This document shows, piece after piece, positions 8,487 to 17,752 of a stretch of 64,000 bases of DNA. The DNA comes from Gammaproteobacteria bacterium (GTDB lineage Bacteria > Pseudomonadota > Gammaproteobacteria > Ga0077554 > Ga007554), in the NCBI GenBank assembly GCA_021731145.1, contig JAKFXX010000027.1:1-64000 (forward strand). The letters are read 5' to 3'. Under the pieces are notes generated by a model. It made no database searches and was not told the DNA's origin. It saw only the letters and a list, made by a program, of their open reading frames with translations. Each line of letters starts with the position of its first letter. The stretch's first letter is position 1. Both the position numbers and the translations under genes were made by a program.

Positions 8487-11400
8487 CCAAGTCAGCCTCC
8501 ATCCACGCCCTGAGTTTTTGCTCCAGGTCTTCCGCAACCTCGGGGTGGTGATCAAGCACGTTCGAGTAGCATCCGGGGTCATTTGTCAGGTCAAACAATT
8601 TGTGGATTTCTCCGTTACGCATCGGCTGATAGGTGAATTTCCACCTTTCGGTTCTAATCATCCTATCCTTCGCGCGGACGATAATTTCCTGGTATTCCGG
8701 CTTGATCGCCAGCGTGCCGTTTCGCTTATCCGGCACTTCGAGCAAATCAGGCAGGTCGGGGTAATGCAGATGATCCGGAGGCATGCCCGGCGGTGTTGTT
8801 AGCCAGATGCCAGTTTCATTGTGAGCAGTCAAGCCAAGGTTGACATCGCGGTTTTCCATATAGGGTACGAGCGATACCCCCTCCATTTCCGGTGGTTTCT
8901 CCATGCCAAGGAGATCCAGTAGCGTGGGTGCAATGTCCACGGTCCGCGTGATGTGTGAAACCGTGCCACCTGGTGGTTTGCGCGGATCCTTGATGATTAA
9001 TGGGATATGTGCGCTATGATCACCCATGACGCTGTTTCCTTGTCCCCATGTCTCGTGTTCAAAGAACTCCATGCCATGATCACTGTAGATGACGATGACG
9101 GTATTTTCTTCAATGCCGCAGGCCTTGATGTGTGCAACAATCCTGGCTACTTCATCATCAAAACTCTTCACGCAGCCATCGTAGAGATCAATGATCTGAT
9201 CAAGGTCGAACTCCTTTTTGCTATCACCCTGACGGCGGATGATCTCAAATGGATCCCGCAGGCGAGCCATCACGAATTTTGATTCGCCCCGGTAGGCAGG
9301 GTCTGAGTACAGCGTGTAATAAGGATATTCTGATCCAAAAGGCGGATGAGTGGTTGCCATGAAGATATTCAGGAAAAACGGCTGTTCTTTGGCGGACAAA
9401 TCGCTGATCATCGCCCGCGCATCACGTCCGATCTCGCGCGTCAGAGGGATGCCGGCGAGGTAATACAACTCAGGCAGGAAGCGCTTGCCGAAGCGATTGT
9501 GGGTAAACAGGGAAAGAAACAGGCGCAAATCCTTTGGTCCCTGGCGGATCAGATATTTCAGGCTCCACTGATCTTTGGGCAGATCGAGCTGCTGAAACCC
9601 CAGCTTGAATTTGCCCATGTCGGCCGCCGACCAGTCCCCCACTACCGCAGTGTGGTACCCCGCCTGCGACAGCAGCCAGGGCAGCGCAGGCATAGGCAAA
9701 GCGAGTTCATCATCTCCCGCGAAATTGTCCCGGATGCCGTGCGTGTGCGGCCAGGTTCCAGTCAGCAGTGAGATCAGGCTAGGGGCGGTGCGGGCACAAG
9801 GCACATAGCATTGGGTGAAGTGTGTTCCTTGTTGTGCAAGGGCATCCAGGTGCGGGGTGAGGTGGCGATGATACTTGTCAGCTTGCAGGCGATCTGCCCG
9901 CAAGGTGTCGGAGCCGATCATGACGATGTTGGGCTGCCCCGCTTTGCTGCCTGGCGGCGCCTTGCCCGGCACGGCCTCTCGAGATGCCGATAGCAGCCGC
10001 GCGCCCAATACGACAATAGCAGCTAATGTCGTCCAGACGAGCAGTGCGGCCCCGTCTTTATTCAAGGCGGATTTGGCAAGAGCAAGCAGCGCCGCCGTAC
10101 CTCCCACGGCAATCAGCGCCCACTGAGCGCGACGAAGCTTCGAGGGGGATAGCCACTGCCAGAGGGGATAGAAACGGCTGAGCCGATAATGTGAAGAGGC
10201 CGCGATTGTTGCCGGCAAGTAGAGCAATTGCCGGCAAAATTGCAAAAAGGTAAGGAGGGTGACGCCACATATCGCGGCTGCGATTGCCAAGGGGGTGTTG
10301 AACTCCATATCAAGGGCCAGACTCAGGCAGGTATAGACGGCTATGCCTGTAGTGGCCATCAAACCGCTCAATATTCCTCCCCAGCATGCAAGGCGCCCGA
10401 CGGCATACAGCGAGTATATGGAATAGTAACGCTGGATCTCTTCCCGTATCTGGGGGCCGGTGCGCGAGAAATCCGTGATTGATTTGAGCAAAAGAATCAA
10501 CGTGAACGCGGCAGCCACCGAGGCTACGGTTGCGGCTCCGGTAATGAGCGTTTCCGCAGGGGCAGTAGCAAGCGCGGACGCCAACACAAGCCCCATAATT
10601 GTTGCCAGTGGCGCCAAGCCGGGCGCGACATAATAGGAATCCTGCCGGGATTGCTTGCCTGCCAGCGGCTTGTCGGTGATGCCGCGAATCTCTCCCAGCG
10701 TGGCGGCCAGACGCACGAGAAAAAAACGGGTTCGGGGCCAGCTTACGGAAAACACGGCGGATCCGAGATATTCCGCGAGCTTGCGCCACATATACAGGGG
10801 GATGGCTTGCCCCTTATGATGCACGCGGGAGACCGAGCGCGAGCGCTGGTAGCTTTTTTGAAGGATATAGCGGAACTCGAACCGTTCAAGATCTACATAA
10901 TGATGCTGTACCACGTCGGGTACATACTGGATCTTTTCACCCGCCGTGAGCGCACGCAGCACGAACTCGCTGTCCTCGCCCCCACCGAGGTCATGGCCGT
11001 GCGGCCCCAACTCGGTGGAAAAGCCGCCAATCCGATCAAATACCTCGCGTTTCAGGAATAAATTGCCTCCGCCTGGCAATGGTAACTGTCCCTCGGGAGT
11101 GACGGATTGAGGTTGATTACCATAGTCATAGCGTGGCACAGGAAGAGGGTAAATTCGATAACGACCCGTGTCATGCACCCACACCGGTTCTGAACCATTC
11201 CAATCCGGCAAGATGCGTCCGCAAAACAACGTGGCCTGCGGATAATCGCTGATGGCGTTGAAAATACCATTTAAGAAATTGGGGTCGACGCGATGATCGT
11301 CATCGACCATTGCCACAAACATGGAAGTAAGCACAGGAATTGCGCGATTCAGGGCGTGTGATTTTCCGGGCGTTTTTTCTTCCAGCCAGGTTAATGGAAG

Positions 11401-11589
11401 ATAATTTTTATTATCCGTATCCCTTGTATATTGTTCAAGAAAGTCCGCCGTTCCATCGGAGCAGGCATTGGCAACGACCAGGATGTCGATCTGTCGGTTA
11501 TCCGGTCGTGCAGCCTGATTGATCGAAGCCAGTGTTTTCTCAAGCAAACCCACGCGGTTATGGGTGCAGATTAATATCGTGAGATCCAT
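8443..11589 (-). CDS. GT2 glycosyltransferase - membrane - sulfatase-fold fusion
   Basis: A single 1048-residue frame joins two enzymes. Residues 1-300 are a GT-A family 2 glycosyltransferase (MDLTILICTHNR; acidic metal motif DDD at 96-98; GGEDSEF near 203). Residues 325-530 contain about six hydrophobic segments. Residues 553-1040 are an alkaline-phosphatase/sulfatase-superfamily domain with metal motifs GSDTLRADR (559-567) and IYSDHGMEFF. At the place of the formylglycine Cys the sequence is TAPSL (601-605) instead of CxPSR. Threonine is the nucleophile in phosphoethanolamine and phosphoglycerol transferases, so a phospho-substituent transferase acting on the nascent glycan is more likely than a true sulfatase. 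It is the last gene of the cluster. Confidence 0.85.
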   Translation of the reverse strand: MDLTILICTHNRVGLLEKTLASINQAARPDNRQIDILVVANACSDGTADFLEQYTRDTDNKNYLPLTWLEEKTPGKSHALNRAIPVLTSMFVAMVDDDHRVDPNFLNGIFNAISDYPQATLFCGRILPDWNGSEPVWVHDTGRYRIYPLPVPRYDYGNQPQSVTPEGQLPLPGGGNLFLKREVFDRIGGFSTELGPHGHDLGGGEDSEFVLRALTAGEKIQYVPDVVQHHYVDLERFEFRYILQKSYQRSRSVSRVHHKGQAIPLYMWRKLAEYLGSAVFSVSWPRTRFFLVRLAATLGEIRGITDKPLAGKQSRQDSYYVAPGLAPLATIMGLVLASALATAPAETLITGAATVASVAAAFTLILLLKSITDFSRTGPQIREEIQRYYSIYSLYAVGRLACWGGILSGLMATTGIAVYTCLSLALDMEFNTPLAIAAAICGVTLLTFLQFCRQLLYLPATIAASSHYRLSRFYPLWQWLSPSKLRRAQWALIAVGGTAALLALAKSALNKDGAALLVWTTLAAIVVLGARLLSASREAVPGKAPPGSKAGQPNIVMIGSDTLRADRLQADKYHRHLTPHLDALAQQGTHFTQCYVPCARTAPSLISLLTGTWPHTHGIRDNFAGDDELALPMPALPWLLSQAGYHTAVVGDWSAADMGKFKLGFQQLDLPKDQWSLKYLIRQGPKDLRLFLSLFTHNRFGKRFLPELYYLAGIPLTREIGRDARAMISDLSAKEQPFFLNIFMATTHPPFGSEYPYYTLYSDPAYRGESKFVMARLRDPFEIIRRQGDSKKEFDLDQIIDLYDGCVKSFDDEVARIVAHIKACGIEENTVIVIYSDHGMEFFEHETWGQGNSVMGDHSAHIPLIIKDPRKPPGGTVSHITRTVDIAPTLLDLLGMEKPPEMEGVSLVPYMENRDVNLGLTAHNETGIWLTTPPGMPPDHLHYPDLPDLLEVPDKRNGTLAIKPEYQEIIVRAKDRMIRTERWKFTYQPMRNGEIHKLFDLTNDPGCYSNVLDHHPEVAEDLEQKLRAWMEADLATAIQAADKSGTTG

Positions 11590-11708
11590 GAACTTCCTAA
11601 ATTAGCCACTCTTGATCGTGAGAAGCCGGAATCGAAACACCATTTGGTTCCTAACCATAACCAGAAACCGAGTCTCCAGACGTGCGCGAGAACTGTAACC
11701 GGCTGCGT

Positions 11709-12410
11709 TTATTTGGATGTAATTCTCCATATGGATGTACGGTGTGGCTGCGGATCCGATGGTACGACGCCAAGATAATCGAGGTATTGGTATTGTCCAA
11801 GCAAGGTTCGGATGATCCCATAGCGTGACCTCTCCATATTGTCCACCATGAGCCACCCGCCATCCTTGATTTTTGGCAGGGCGCGGAACGCGCAAGACGG
11901 CCTCGCTCGACCATCGACTGTTACAAGGTCAAAGCTTCCATCTGGGTAATCGTCAATGGCATTGACGTAGGTCTCGAAGCTCATTGCCTTGTGCTCCGGC
12001 CACTCCGAGGTGAAACTCTTACAGCCATATGTGGGCGGGTTATCCATTTCCAGTGGTGTTGGCGTGCGCAGAAGGTATGTGCAATTTGTAATCTCAGAAC
12101 GACGCAACCGTTCTGCCAGAAAATGATAGAAGCTCTCGTCATGTTCCACGCTCACAACATGTGCAACGTGTCCGGCCAAAAACAGCGTCGATCCACCAGA
12201 CCCGTATTCGAAAACTTTCATGGGGGGCTTTAGGTAGGCCTCCAACCATTCGGTTGCCCTGAAGTTGATCCATGGTTGTTGATCGTCCACAGGATTGTGT
12301 CCGGGCAGCAAAGAGTAGAGCCACTTGGTTGCAAATTTTATTTCAGCGGGATTGCCAAGCAGTGTCTTGCCTGCCATAGCAAATTTTTGTATTGTTGAGG
12401 TACCCCTCAT
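11709..12410 (-). CDS. Class I SAM-dependent methyltransferase, 233 residues
   Basis: The glycine-rich SAM loop VFEYGSGGSTLFLAG and the following acidic VVSVEHDESFYHFL show a Rossmann-fold methyltransferase. FDLVTVDGRARP and GGWLMVDNMERSRY match small methyltransferases of polysaccharide clusters. The start was set at MRGTSTIQK because AAAGGAGAG precedes it with normal spacing; a longer reading starts 13 codons earlier. It lies between a GT2 gene and the GT2-sulfatase fusion; the acceptor, probably a glycan or sugar nucleotide, is unknown. The 119 bases to the next gene show nothing notable. Confidence 0.8.
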   Translation of the reverse strand: MRGTSTIQKFAMAGKTLLGNPAEIKFATKWLYSLLPGHNPVDDQQPWINFRATEWLEAYLKPPMKVFEYGSGGSTLFLAGHVAHVVSVEHDESFYHFLAERLRRSEITNCTYLLRTPTPLEMDNPPTYGCKSFTSEWPEHKAMSFETYVNAIDDYPDGSFDLVTVDGRARPSCAFRALPKIKDGGWLMVDNMERSRYGIIRTLLGQYQYLDYLGVVPSDPQPHRTSIWRITSK

Positions 12411-12450
12411 CCTTTCTCTCCTTTGGTAAACCAATCTTTTAGACGCCAAA

Positions 12451-13470
12451 CTATTCCGGGGTTTTTCCCCTTGGCAGCATCATTCGCAAACCAAATCGCA
12501 GATAGGATGCCGTTGGACGCATCTTCAACGCATTGATCAGGGACTTGTAGGCGGCCAAGCGTCTGCCGTTATGAAAGTTGAAATATGACTGGTTAAAATA
12601 TGCACTGGCAAGACTTTTACGAATCTCATCTGCCCATGGCATGAATTCTGCCATTTCTTTTGACGCGGCGAAAAGGTGCTCCTTAATGTCAATCCCTGAT
12701 AGTACTGCTCGCTCCCGCTGTGACGCTACCGAAAAATAGCCTTGTGTTTCGCATCTTTGCAAATAGACTGGAGCCATAAACATAGCGGTTTTGCAGCACG
12801 CGGCTGCGTAAATCGCCCACTCCGACTCTCGCAGTGGCGGCTGAAGACGGCGCATGGCCTGCTCTGCATCAGCGACGTTGGGGTCGTGCATGTATACGCG
12901 CCGACGCAGGGCGCTCACCCTGTTCCATGCTGCGCGATACTCGATGGATCGCTGAAATGCCATTGGCACAGAAGAGAGTAACGTCCCAAACAGCTCAGAG
13001 TCAAACAGTACAACACCTGCCTGTATTTCGTGGCCTTTGGCTTGTCTGAGCACGCTCTGCATCGCTTGTCTTTGCGACTCATTAAAATGAGAAGCTCTTC
13101 CCCCAAAACCTTTAACACCAAGGTAAACAAGCTCGATCGACGGGTCGCTTTCAAGGATGACCAAGCCTTCCTCCAGGGCATTTGGCGCGAGGAGGTCATC
13201 GTCATCCAGGTGTACAACGATATTGCCTGCCGCCGCCTGAACCCCTTGATCTCGGGCATACGGTTGCTTCATCGGCTGCTCGTTGCGTATGACCCGAACC
13301 CGTGAGCCGAAATCCCTGCGCAACAACTCTGCATTCACAGGTGGCTGTGAGCCATCATCAACAACAACCACCTCCCATTCCTGATGGGTTTGATTGCTAA
13401 CACTGGCTACTGCCTCGTGGAGCAGTGCTGGCCGGTTATGTGTTGGAATAATGACGGATACCAAAGTCAT
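12451..13470 (-). CDS. Family 2 glycosyltransferase
   Basis: A 339-residue cytoplasmic GT-A enzyme starting MTLVSVIIPTHNRPALL, with nucleotide-binding VVVDDGS and metal motif HLDDDDLLAPN near residue 93. The C-terminal 120 residues are helical and lack membrane spans. It is similar in layout to the product of 19960-20922 (same NRPxLLxEA start and LDDDDLLAP motif), so the two are likely paralogues. Donor and acceptor cannot be predicted. Confidence 0.88.
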   Translation of the reverse strand: MTLVSVIIPTHNRPALLHEAVASVSNQTHQEWEVVVVDDGSQPPVNAELLRRDFGSRVRVIRNEQPMKQPYARDQGVQAAAGNIVVHLDDDDLLAPNALEEGLVILESDPSIELVYLGVKGFGGRASHFNESQRQAMQSVLRQAKGHEIQAGVVLFDSELFGTLLSSVPMAFQRSIEYRAAWNRVSALRRRVYMHDPNVADAEQAMRRLQPPLRESEWAIYAAACCKTAMFMAPVYLQRCETQGYFSVASQRERAVLSGIDIKEHLFAASKEMAEFMPWADEIRKSLASAYFNQSYFNFHNGRRLAAYKSLINALKMRPTASYLRFGLRMMLPRGKTPE

Positions 13471-13845
13471 GGCCGTGCAAGTTTTGGTTCAATGCGGCGC
13501 CTGACATAACCACCCTGTATCCTGGAACCCGTCGCTCTAGTGTCCCCGTTTCTCAAAAAGACGCCTCTTGCCATCGTGCTGCCTTCCAAATAATTATGAG
13601 GACAGATTAACTGGAGGGGTACGAAGGTCGACGGTATGCCAAGCACCAAATATCCTCCCATCTGTAGCCAAAATCTTTCGCCAACAATGACACGACACGC
13701 CATAATGCCATTTTTCAAGTCGATTCACCCAAGCCTTTTCTTCAACGAATTTCGTATAGAGAACACATTTTAGCTTAACGGTATTGCCCGTATAGTAAAC
13801 CAGCGCAGGTAATAGATGCGAAGGACGGTGTCACATGGAGCATGT
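13471..13845. other. 375-bp gap with an unidentified start-less frame
   Basis: No intact gene is seen. On the minus strand an open frame runs from 13830 to a stop at 13594 (78 codons, no ATG/GTG/TTG start in a sensible place). It reads protein-like, for example LEKWHYGVSCHCWRKILA and HTVDLRTPPVNLSS, and may be a truncated gene remnant. The cluster's transcription is interrupted here, so promoter elements for the downstream GT2 gene may also lie in this gap; none is clear. Confidence 0.4.
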
Positions 13846-14772
13846 TCAGCTATCGCCGGTGCGGGGACCAAAGGCCCAGCCCGAGATCTGCCCGAGAAAA
13901 TACGCGATATTCATTTCTTTTCGCAGGGTGGCGTTACGGCCAGAGCTCCAATAGACGGTACAGACCGCTGAAAAAGCCCGCAAGAGCTGTCCGTAAAAAT
14001 ACGCCGGCGGTCGACGGGAACCTGCCCCCCTGCGACGGATAGCCTCCATTCGTCCCTGGCGATAGTGCAGATCGAGGAAATAGGATCGTTGCAGTTTGGC
14101 CGCCTGAATGCGGTGATGGATGATGGCCTCGGGTGTCCACCATATCTTGAAGCCAGCCGCCAGCAGGCGGCGGTAGAAGTCGACTTCCTCACCTCCAGTA
14201 TTGTCCGTGCCCTTGCGGCCCAGCATGGCGTCGAAGCCGCCCACGCTGTCGCACACGGATTTCCGGATGCCGAAATTGCCACCGTAAAAAGACGTGCTTG
14301 GGCCGGTGAGTGGCGCGATCTCCTCCGCGCGGTTGATTTCGCCTAGAAAGCCCAGGAGTTCGTCGCTGAGCCAGGGGGGGCGTATATCCTCGAACAGCAC
14401 GCGAATGCGTCCTCCGAAGGCATCTGGCAGTTTGGCGACGATGAGGCGCTCGAAGGCGCACAACCAATCGGGATCGGCGGTTTCGTCGTCGTCCATGAAA
14501 ATGACGTATTCGCCCTGTGCCTCAGCGATGGCCCGGTTGCGGGCGTTGGATAGACCCAGCTTCTCCTCCTGCACCACGCGTACCTTCCAGCCAGTGGGCC
14601 AGGTATGGCGGGAAAGCAGTTCGGGTGTGCTGTCGCGGCAGCCGTTGTCAATAACCAGGAATTCCCATGACGCCTGGGGCGTCCGGATTTTGGCCAGGTC
14701 GGTTAGTGTACGTGTCATCCTGTCGGCGTGGTTGTGGGTACACAGGGCGACAGTATAAGCGATGCTCGTCAT
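13846..14772 (-). CDS. Family 2 glycosyltransferase
   Basis: A 308-residue GT-A enzyme: YTVALCTHNHADRMTRTL start, FLVIDNG, metal motif FMDDDETADP near residue 95, and GGEEVDFYRRLLAAG in the acceptor region. Its N-terminal half resembles the GT2 part of the 8443-11589 fusion (CTHN start, GGE-D/E segment). It overlaps the upstream deacetylase gene by four bases (ATGA), so both are co-translated. Confidence 0.88.
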   Translation of the reverse strand: MTSIAYTVALCTHNHADRMTRTLTDLAKIRTPQASWEFLVIDNGCRDSTPELLSRHTWPTGWKVRVVQEEKLGLSNARNRAIAEAQGEYVIFMDDDETADPDWLCAFERLIVAKLPDAFGGRIRVLFEDIRPPWLSDELLGFLGEINRAEEIAPLTGPSTSFYGGNFGIRKSVCDSVGGFDAMLGRKGTDNTGGEEVDFYRRLLAAGFKIWWTPEAIIHHRIQAAKLQRSYFLDLHYRQGRMEAIRRRGAGSRRPPAYFYGQLLRAFSAVCTVYWSSGRNATLRKEMNIAYFLGQISGWAFGPRTGDS

Positions 14773-15620
14773 CTGCCCCCCGTGAGGCGGTCAGTCAGGC
14801 GGCTCAGGTAATAGCGTGCCGCATGGCCCAAACTACCGTCGTTGCTGCCCAGGCGGATCTTGCGCAACAGCATGGCCGGGGTGTCCGTGCCGAACACGTC
14901 CACGCGGCGGATGCGGAAGCGGTTGACGTCGACGCGATTGAAGCCTGGCTGGGTAGAGAAGGCGGCCCGGTAACCAGTCTTGCGAGTCGCGTCCTCCACC
15001 CGGTCGTCCAGGTGTCCGAAGGGGTAGGCGAGATAGCGCACCTCATGGCCTAGCAGTCCCGCCAGGGCCTGGCGCGATCCGGCCAACTGGTCAATCAATT
15101 GAGCATCACCCAGACCAGGCAGGCTGGCGTGGCTGCGGGTGTGGGATTGAAAACTCGCCCCTCGGTCCTGCATGTCACGGATCTCGTTCGCATCCAGCAG
15201 GGGGTAAGTGACACCCGCAGGGTTGTCCAAACGGGTCCACTCGTCCTGACCGCCGATCAGGTTGCTCACCAGGAACACTGTGAACGGCCAGCCGAGCCGC
15301 TCAAGCACCGGAGTAGCATGCTCTCGCACACCTCGGAAGCCATCATCGAAAGTGATGAGGCAGGCGCCTTCGGGCAGAGCCGGACCACCCTCCAGCCAGT
15401 CCACAAGTGTGTCGATATGCACTGCGCGGTAGCCCTTGTTGTCCAGCGCGCGCATATGTGCAGAAAAATTCTCCGGGGATATCGCATAACGTGCCTCCCA
15501 AGCGTTTTTGGCCTCGCCGACACGGTGGTACATTAGCACCGGCACGCCGCCTGTGCCGTTCATGAGCTTCTCCGGTTGGAGAGTCGAGCGGGCATGCGAA
15601 GCTGCACGTACATCTACCAT
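14769..15620 (-). CDS. Polysaccharide deacetylase (NodB/CE4 fold)
   Basis: A 283-residue carbohydrate esterase 4 domain. GVPVLMYHRVG opens the fold, TFDDGF carries the catalytic and metal Asp residues, SHTRSHASLP gives the metal histidines, and YLAYPFGHLDD is the active-site arginine-replaced segment. It probably removes N-acetyl groups from the glycan built by this cluster. There is no signal peptide, suggesting action on a lipid-linked or cytoplasmic intermediate. It overlaps the sulfotransferase stop by seven bases and the following GT2 start by four. Confidence 0.88.
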   Translation of the reverse strand: MVDVRAASHARSTLQPEKLMNGTGGVPVLMYHRVGEAKNAWEARYAISPENFSAHMRALDNKGYRAVHIDTLVDWLEGGPALPEGACLITFDDGFRGVREHATPVLERLGWPFTVFLVSNLIGGQDEWTRLDNPAGVTYPLLDANEIRDMQDRGASFQSHTRSHASLPGLGDAQLIDQLAGSRQALAGLLGHEVRYLAYPFGHLDDRVEDATRKTGYRAAFSTQPGFNRVDVNRFRIRRVDVFGTDTPAMLLRKIRLGSNDGSLGHAARYYLSRLTDRLTGGR

Positions 15621-16537
15621 GTGTAACCTAACTCCTCGGCCAGGGGCGATACGGCACGTTTCAGCAACCATTTTTCCAATTTACTTACCAGTACCTTTTT
15701 TCCACCCCGTTCCGAGCTGCCCACCTTATTGTCGAGAACGGAATGGTCGATGTGTATGCCAAGGTGTTTCTCAATTTCATTTAAATTCACGCGGCCTTCG
15801 ATGAGGTCTTCGTATCGAATTACAAGGGCATCCAGACTCTTCGCATTTTCCATGTATCCCTTCATGAGATATCGCCAATGTTTGCCGAAGGCCATGGGAG
15901 TGAATACCGGTGCGTCAGGGAATGTGTCATACCAGTTGCGGCCGTATCGGCAATAAGAGCGGTAGGCATCGAGAGGGTTGCGATAGAGAAAAACAAACTG
16001 GGCCTTGGGGTAGAGCCAGCGAAGATAATACGCATGTTCGACGCCCAGCCGGACCTCCTTGATGCCCCAGCGTGAAGCACCGGCCGTCTTTGCGGGATGC
16101 GCAAACAGGGTGTCGAATAATGCCCGGTGGCCCTTGCGCAAATCCGCCAAGGACGGGAACAGATTAGCAATCCAGTTTCCCGACAGTTCCCCAGGGGGAG
16201 TGCCGTCATAATAGTAATCCTGCGGAGGCCAGCCAGCCCGAAAGGCCTTGGTGGTATCCGCCAAGGCTTGGATCATGCCGCATTCGTCGTAAGGCTCGCC
16301 CCAGATCAGTACGTCTTTATCGGACATGATGAGCCGCTGCAACAGTGTTGAGCCGGAACGCCAGCCAGCGGAAAACAGGAAAATGGGCGCCTCATCATCG
16401 CCCACATCCGCAGGCGGACAGGTGGCCAGCAACTCTTCAACACCAGAAACGATGCCCGGATTCTTCTGCAATGCCTGGTGATGGGCAGCACGCGCCTGGG
16501 CTGGGCCGATGAGCGCGTTAGCTAGATATTTCCGCAT
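15614..16537 (-). CDS. PAPS-dependent sulfotransferase
   Basis: A 307-residue P-loop-like sulfotransferase. The 5'-phosphosulfate loop is SAGWRSGSTLLQRL (56-69) and the 3'-phosphate motif is FLYRNPLDAYRSY (about 178-190). VIRYEDLIEG is the usual third conserved element. Located among glycosyltransferases and a deacetylase, it most likely adds sulfate to the polysaccharide. No PAPS synthesis genes are in this window. Confidence 0.85.
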   Translation of the reverse strand: MRKYLANALIGPAQARAAHHQALQKNPGIVSGVEELLATCPPADVGDDEAPIFLFSAGWRSGSTLLQRLIMSDKDVLIWGEPYDECGMIQALADTTKAFRAGWPPQDYYYDGTPPGELSGNWIANLFPSLADLRKGHRALFDTLFAHPAKTAGASRWGIKEVRLGVEHAYYLRWLYPKAQFVFLYRNPLDAYRSYCRYGRNWYDTFPDAPVFTPMAFGKHWRYLMKGYMENAKSLDALVIRYEDLIEGRVNLNEIEKHLGIHIDHSVLDNKVGSSERGGKKVLVSKLEKWLLKRAVSPLAEELGYTW

Positions 16538-16577
16538 GGTATAGCCCTTAGCCTTTGCATATATGAGTTTCCCAGGT

Positions 16578-17561
16578 TTATCTATACTTGATAGTGCCTA
16601 TGCGCTTCACCAGGCCGGCCAGTTCGTTTTTCGTCTCGTCAAACGTAGACCGCTGTGACCGATAGCCTTCCAGCAGTGCCAATACACGGCTTTTTAGATG
16701 GCGCCGCAAATGCTCGGTGAGCATCTTCCGGTACAGGTTCGTGAGCCTGAACGAGAACTTGCGGACCGTGCGATGGCTCCAGCGGAGAAAGGGATTATTC
16801 AGATCGTCGGTGTTTCTCAAAAGCAGTGTCACCATGGCTTCCAGAACGCCCGCTTCGCTGATGAGGCCGTTCTTGTAACGCACAAGTACGTCGGCGGCCT
16901 TGACTTCACAAAACCTTGAGCAGTACAACGCGTCATCGTGCCGCCGGAAGAAATAGAGCGGCTCCGGAATATGGCACACGCTGTAGCGTTTTGCGATACG
17001 AATGAAATAATCGTAGTCTTCAACAAGGAACAACTCAGGATCGTATTCGCCCACTTCTTCGTATACCTTGCGCGTATAGAGAAAACAGGCGCCAATGTGA
17101 TTTGATTTTTCTAGCTGGAGTTTGCTTGGCAGCTTTTCATGCCGGGCATCCAATGGATTGCCTGCTGCATCCAGGTCGGCGAAGAGATAATAATCGGCGT
17201 ATACGAACTCGCAATCTTTGGCCTGCAGAGTATCAACCATTTTTTCAATGGCATTATCCGCAAACACATTGTCGTCAGATGTCCAGGTCAGATAAGCGCC
17301 ATTGGCGAGTGAAAATCCTTTGTTAAGTGCGCGCGGAAGTTTCAGATTCGGGTCGTTTTTGACGTAGCGGATGCGCGCATCATCGAATGACTTGACCACG
17401 GCGGCAGTGTCGTCAGGGGAGTTGTCATCGACGATGATCAGTTCCAGGTTTTTGTATGTCTGGCTCAAGACGCTACGGATCGCGTGCGGCAGCACATGCG
17501 CCCGTTTATAGGTGGGCAGTATTATGCTGACAAGAGGCTGCTCGGGTGCTTCGTTACTCAT
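16578..17561 (-). CDS. Family 2 glycosyltransferase
   Basis: A 327-residue GT-A enzyme with PLVSIILPTYKRAHVLPHAI, LIIVDDNSPDDT, and metal motif TSDDNVFADN near residue 95. EDYDYFIRIAKRY is the conserved acceptor-side ED motif. The C-terminal third is basic and helical, without membrane spans. It follows wecB, separated by the 145-bp inverted repeat, so it may be transcribed less strongly than the genes upstream. Confidence 0.88.
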   Translation of the reverse strand: MSNEAPEQPLVSIILPTYKRAHVLPHAIRSVLSQTYKNLELIIVDDNSPDDTAAVVKSFDDARIRYVKNDPNLKLPRALNKGFSLANGAYLTWTSDDNVFADNAIEKMVDTLQAKDCEFVYADYYLFADLDAAGNPLDARHEKLPSKLQLEKSNHIGACFLYTRKVYEEVGEYDPELFLVEDYDYFIRIAKRYSVCHIPEPLYFFRRHDDALYCSRFCEVKAADVLVRYKNGLISEAGVLEAMVTLLLRNTDDLNNPFLRWSHRTVRKFSFRLTNLYRKMLTEHLRRHLKSRVLALLEGYRSQRSTFDETKNELAGLVKRIGTIKYR

Positions 17562-17607
17562 TTACTATCGCTCTTCAGAATCAAGATCAATGCTTAACTT
17601 GACGGTA

Positions 17608-17752
17608 TTAAATGTAGGGTGGGTTAGCGTAGCGTAACCCACCAATTCGTCGCCAAAGGCGACACAATATGATATGCAACCAGCGCTTGAGTCGCCTGCG
17701 GCGACATCCGGTGGGTTACGCTCCTAACGGAGCTAATCCACCCTACATTTAA
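17608..17752. repeat. REP-like palindrome (GTAGGGTGGGTTAGCG family) that encodes the WecB C-terminus
   Basis: TTAAATGTAGGGTGG at the left end pairs with CCACCCTACATTTAA at the right. GGGTTAGCG/CGTAACCC sits inside the left arm and GTGGGTTACGCTCC/GGAGC inside the right, giving a long cruciform. The right end overlaps the last six codons of wecB (17733-17750), so the repeat supplies residues KCRVD and the stop codon. Confidence 0.85.

Noticed and set aside
8443-10000. True arylsulfatase activity for the C-terminal domain of the fusion
   Set aside because: The formylglycine Cys/Ser is replaced by Thr and the following Arg by Leu, so normal sulfatase maturation is not expected.
13467-13718. 83-codon minus-strand ORF in the GT2-GT2 gap
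   Set aside because: No family signal and atypical composition; the start-less frame in another phase looks more protein-like.
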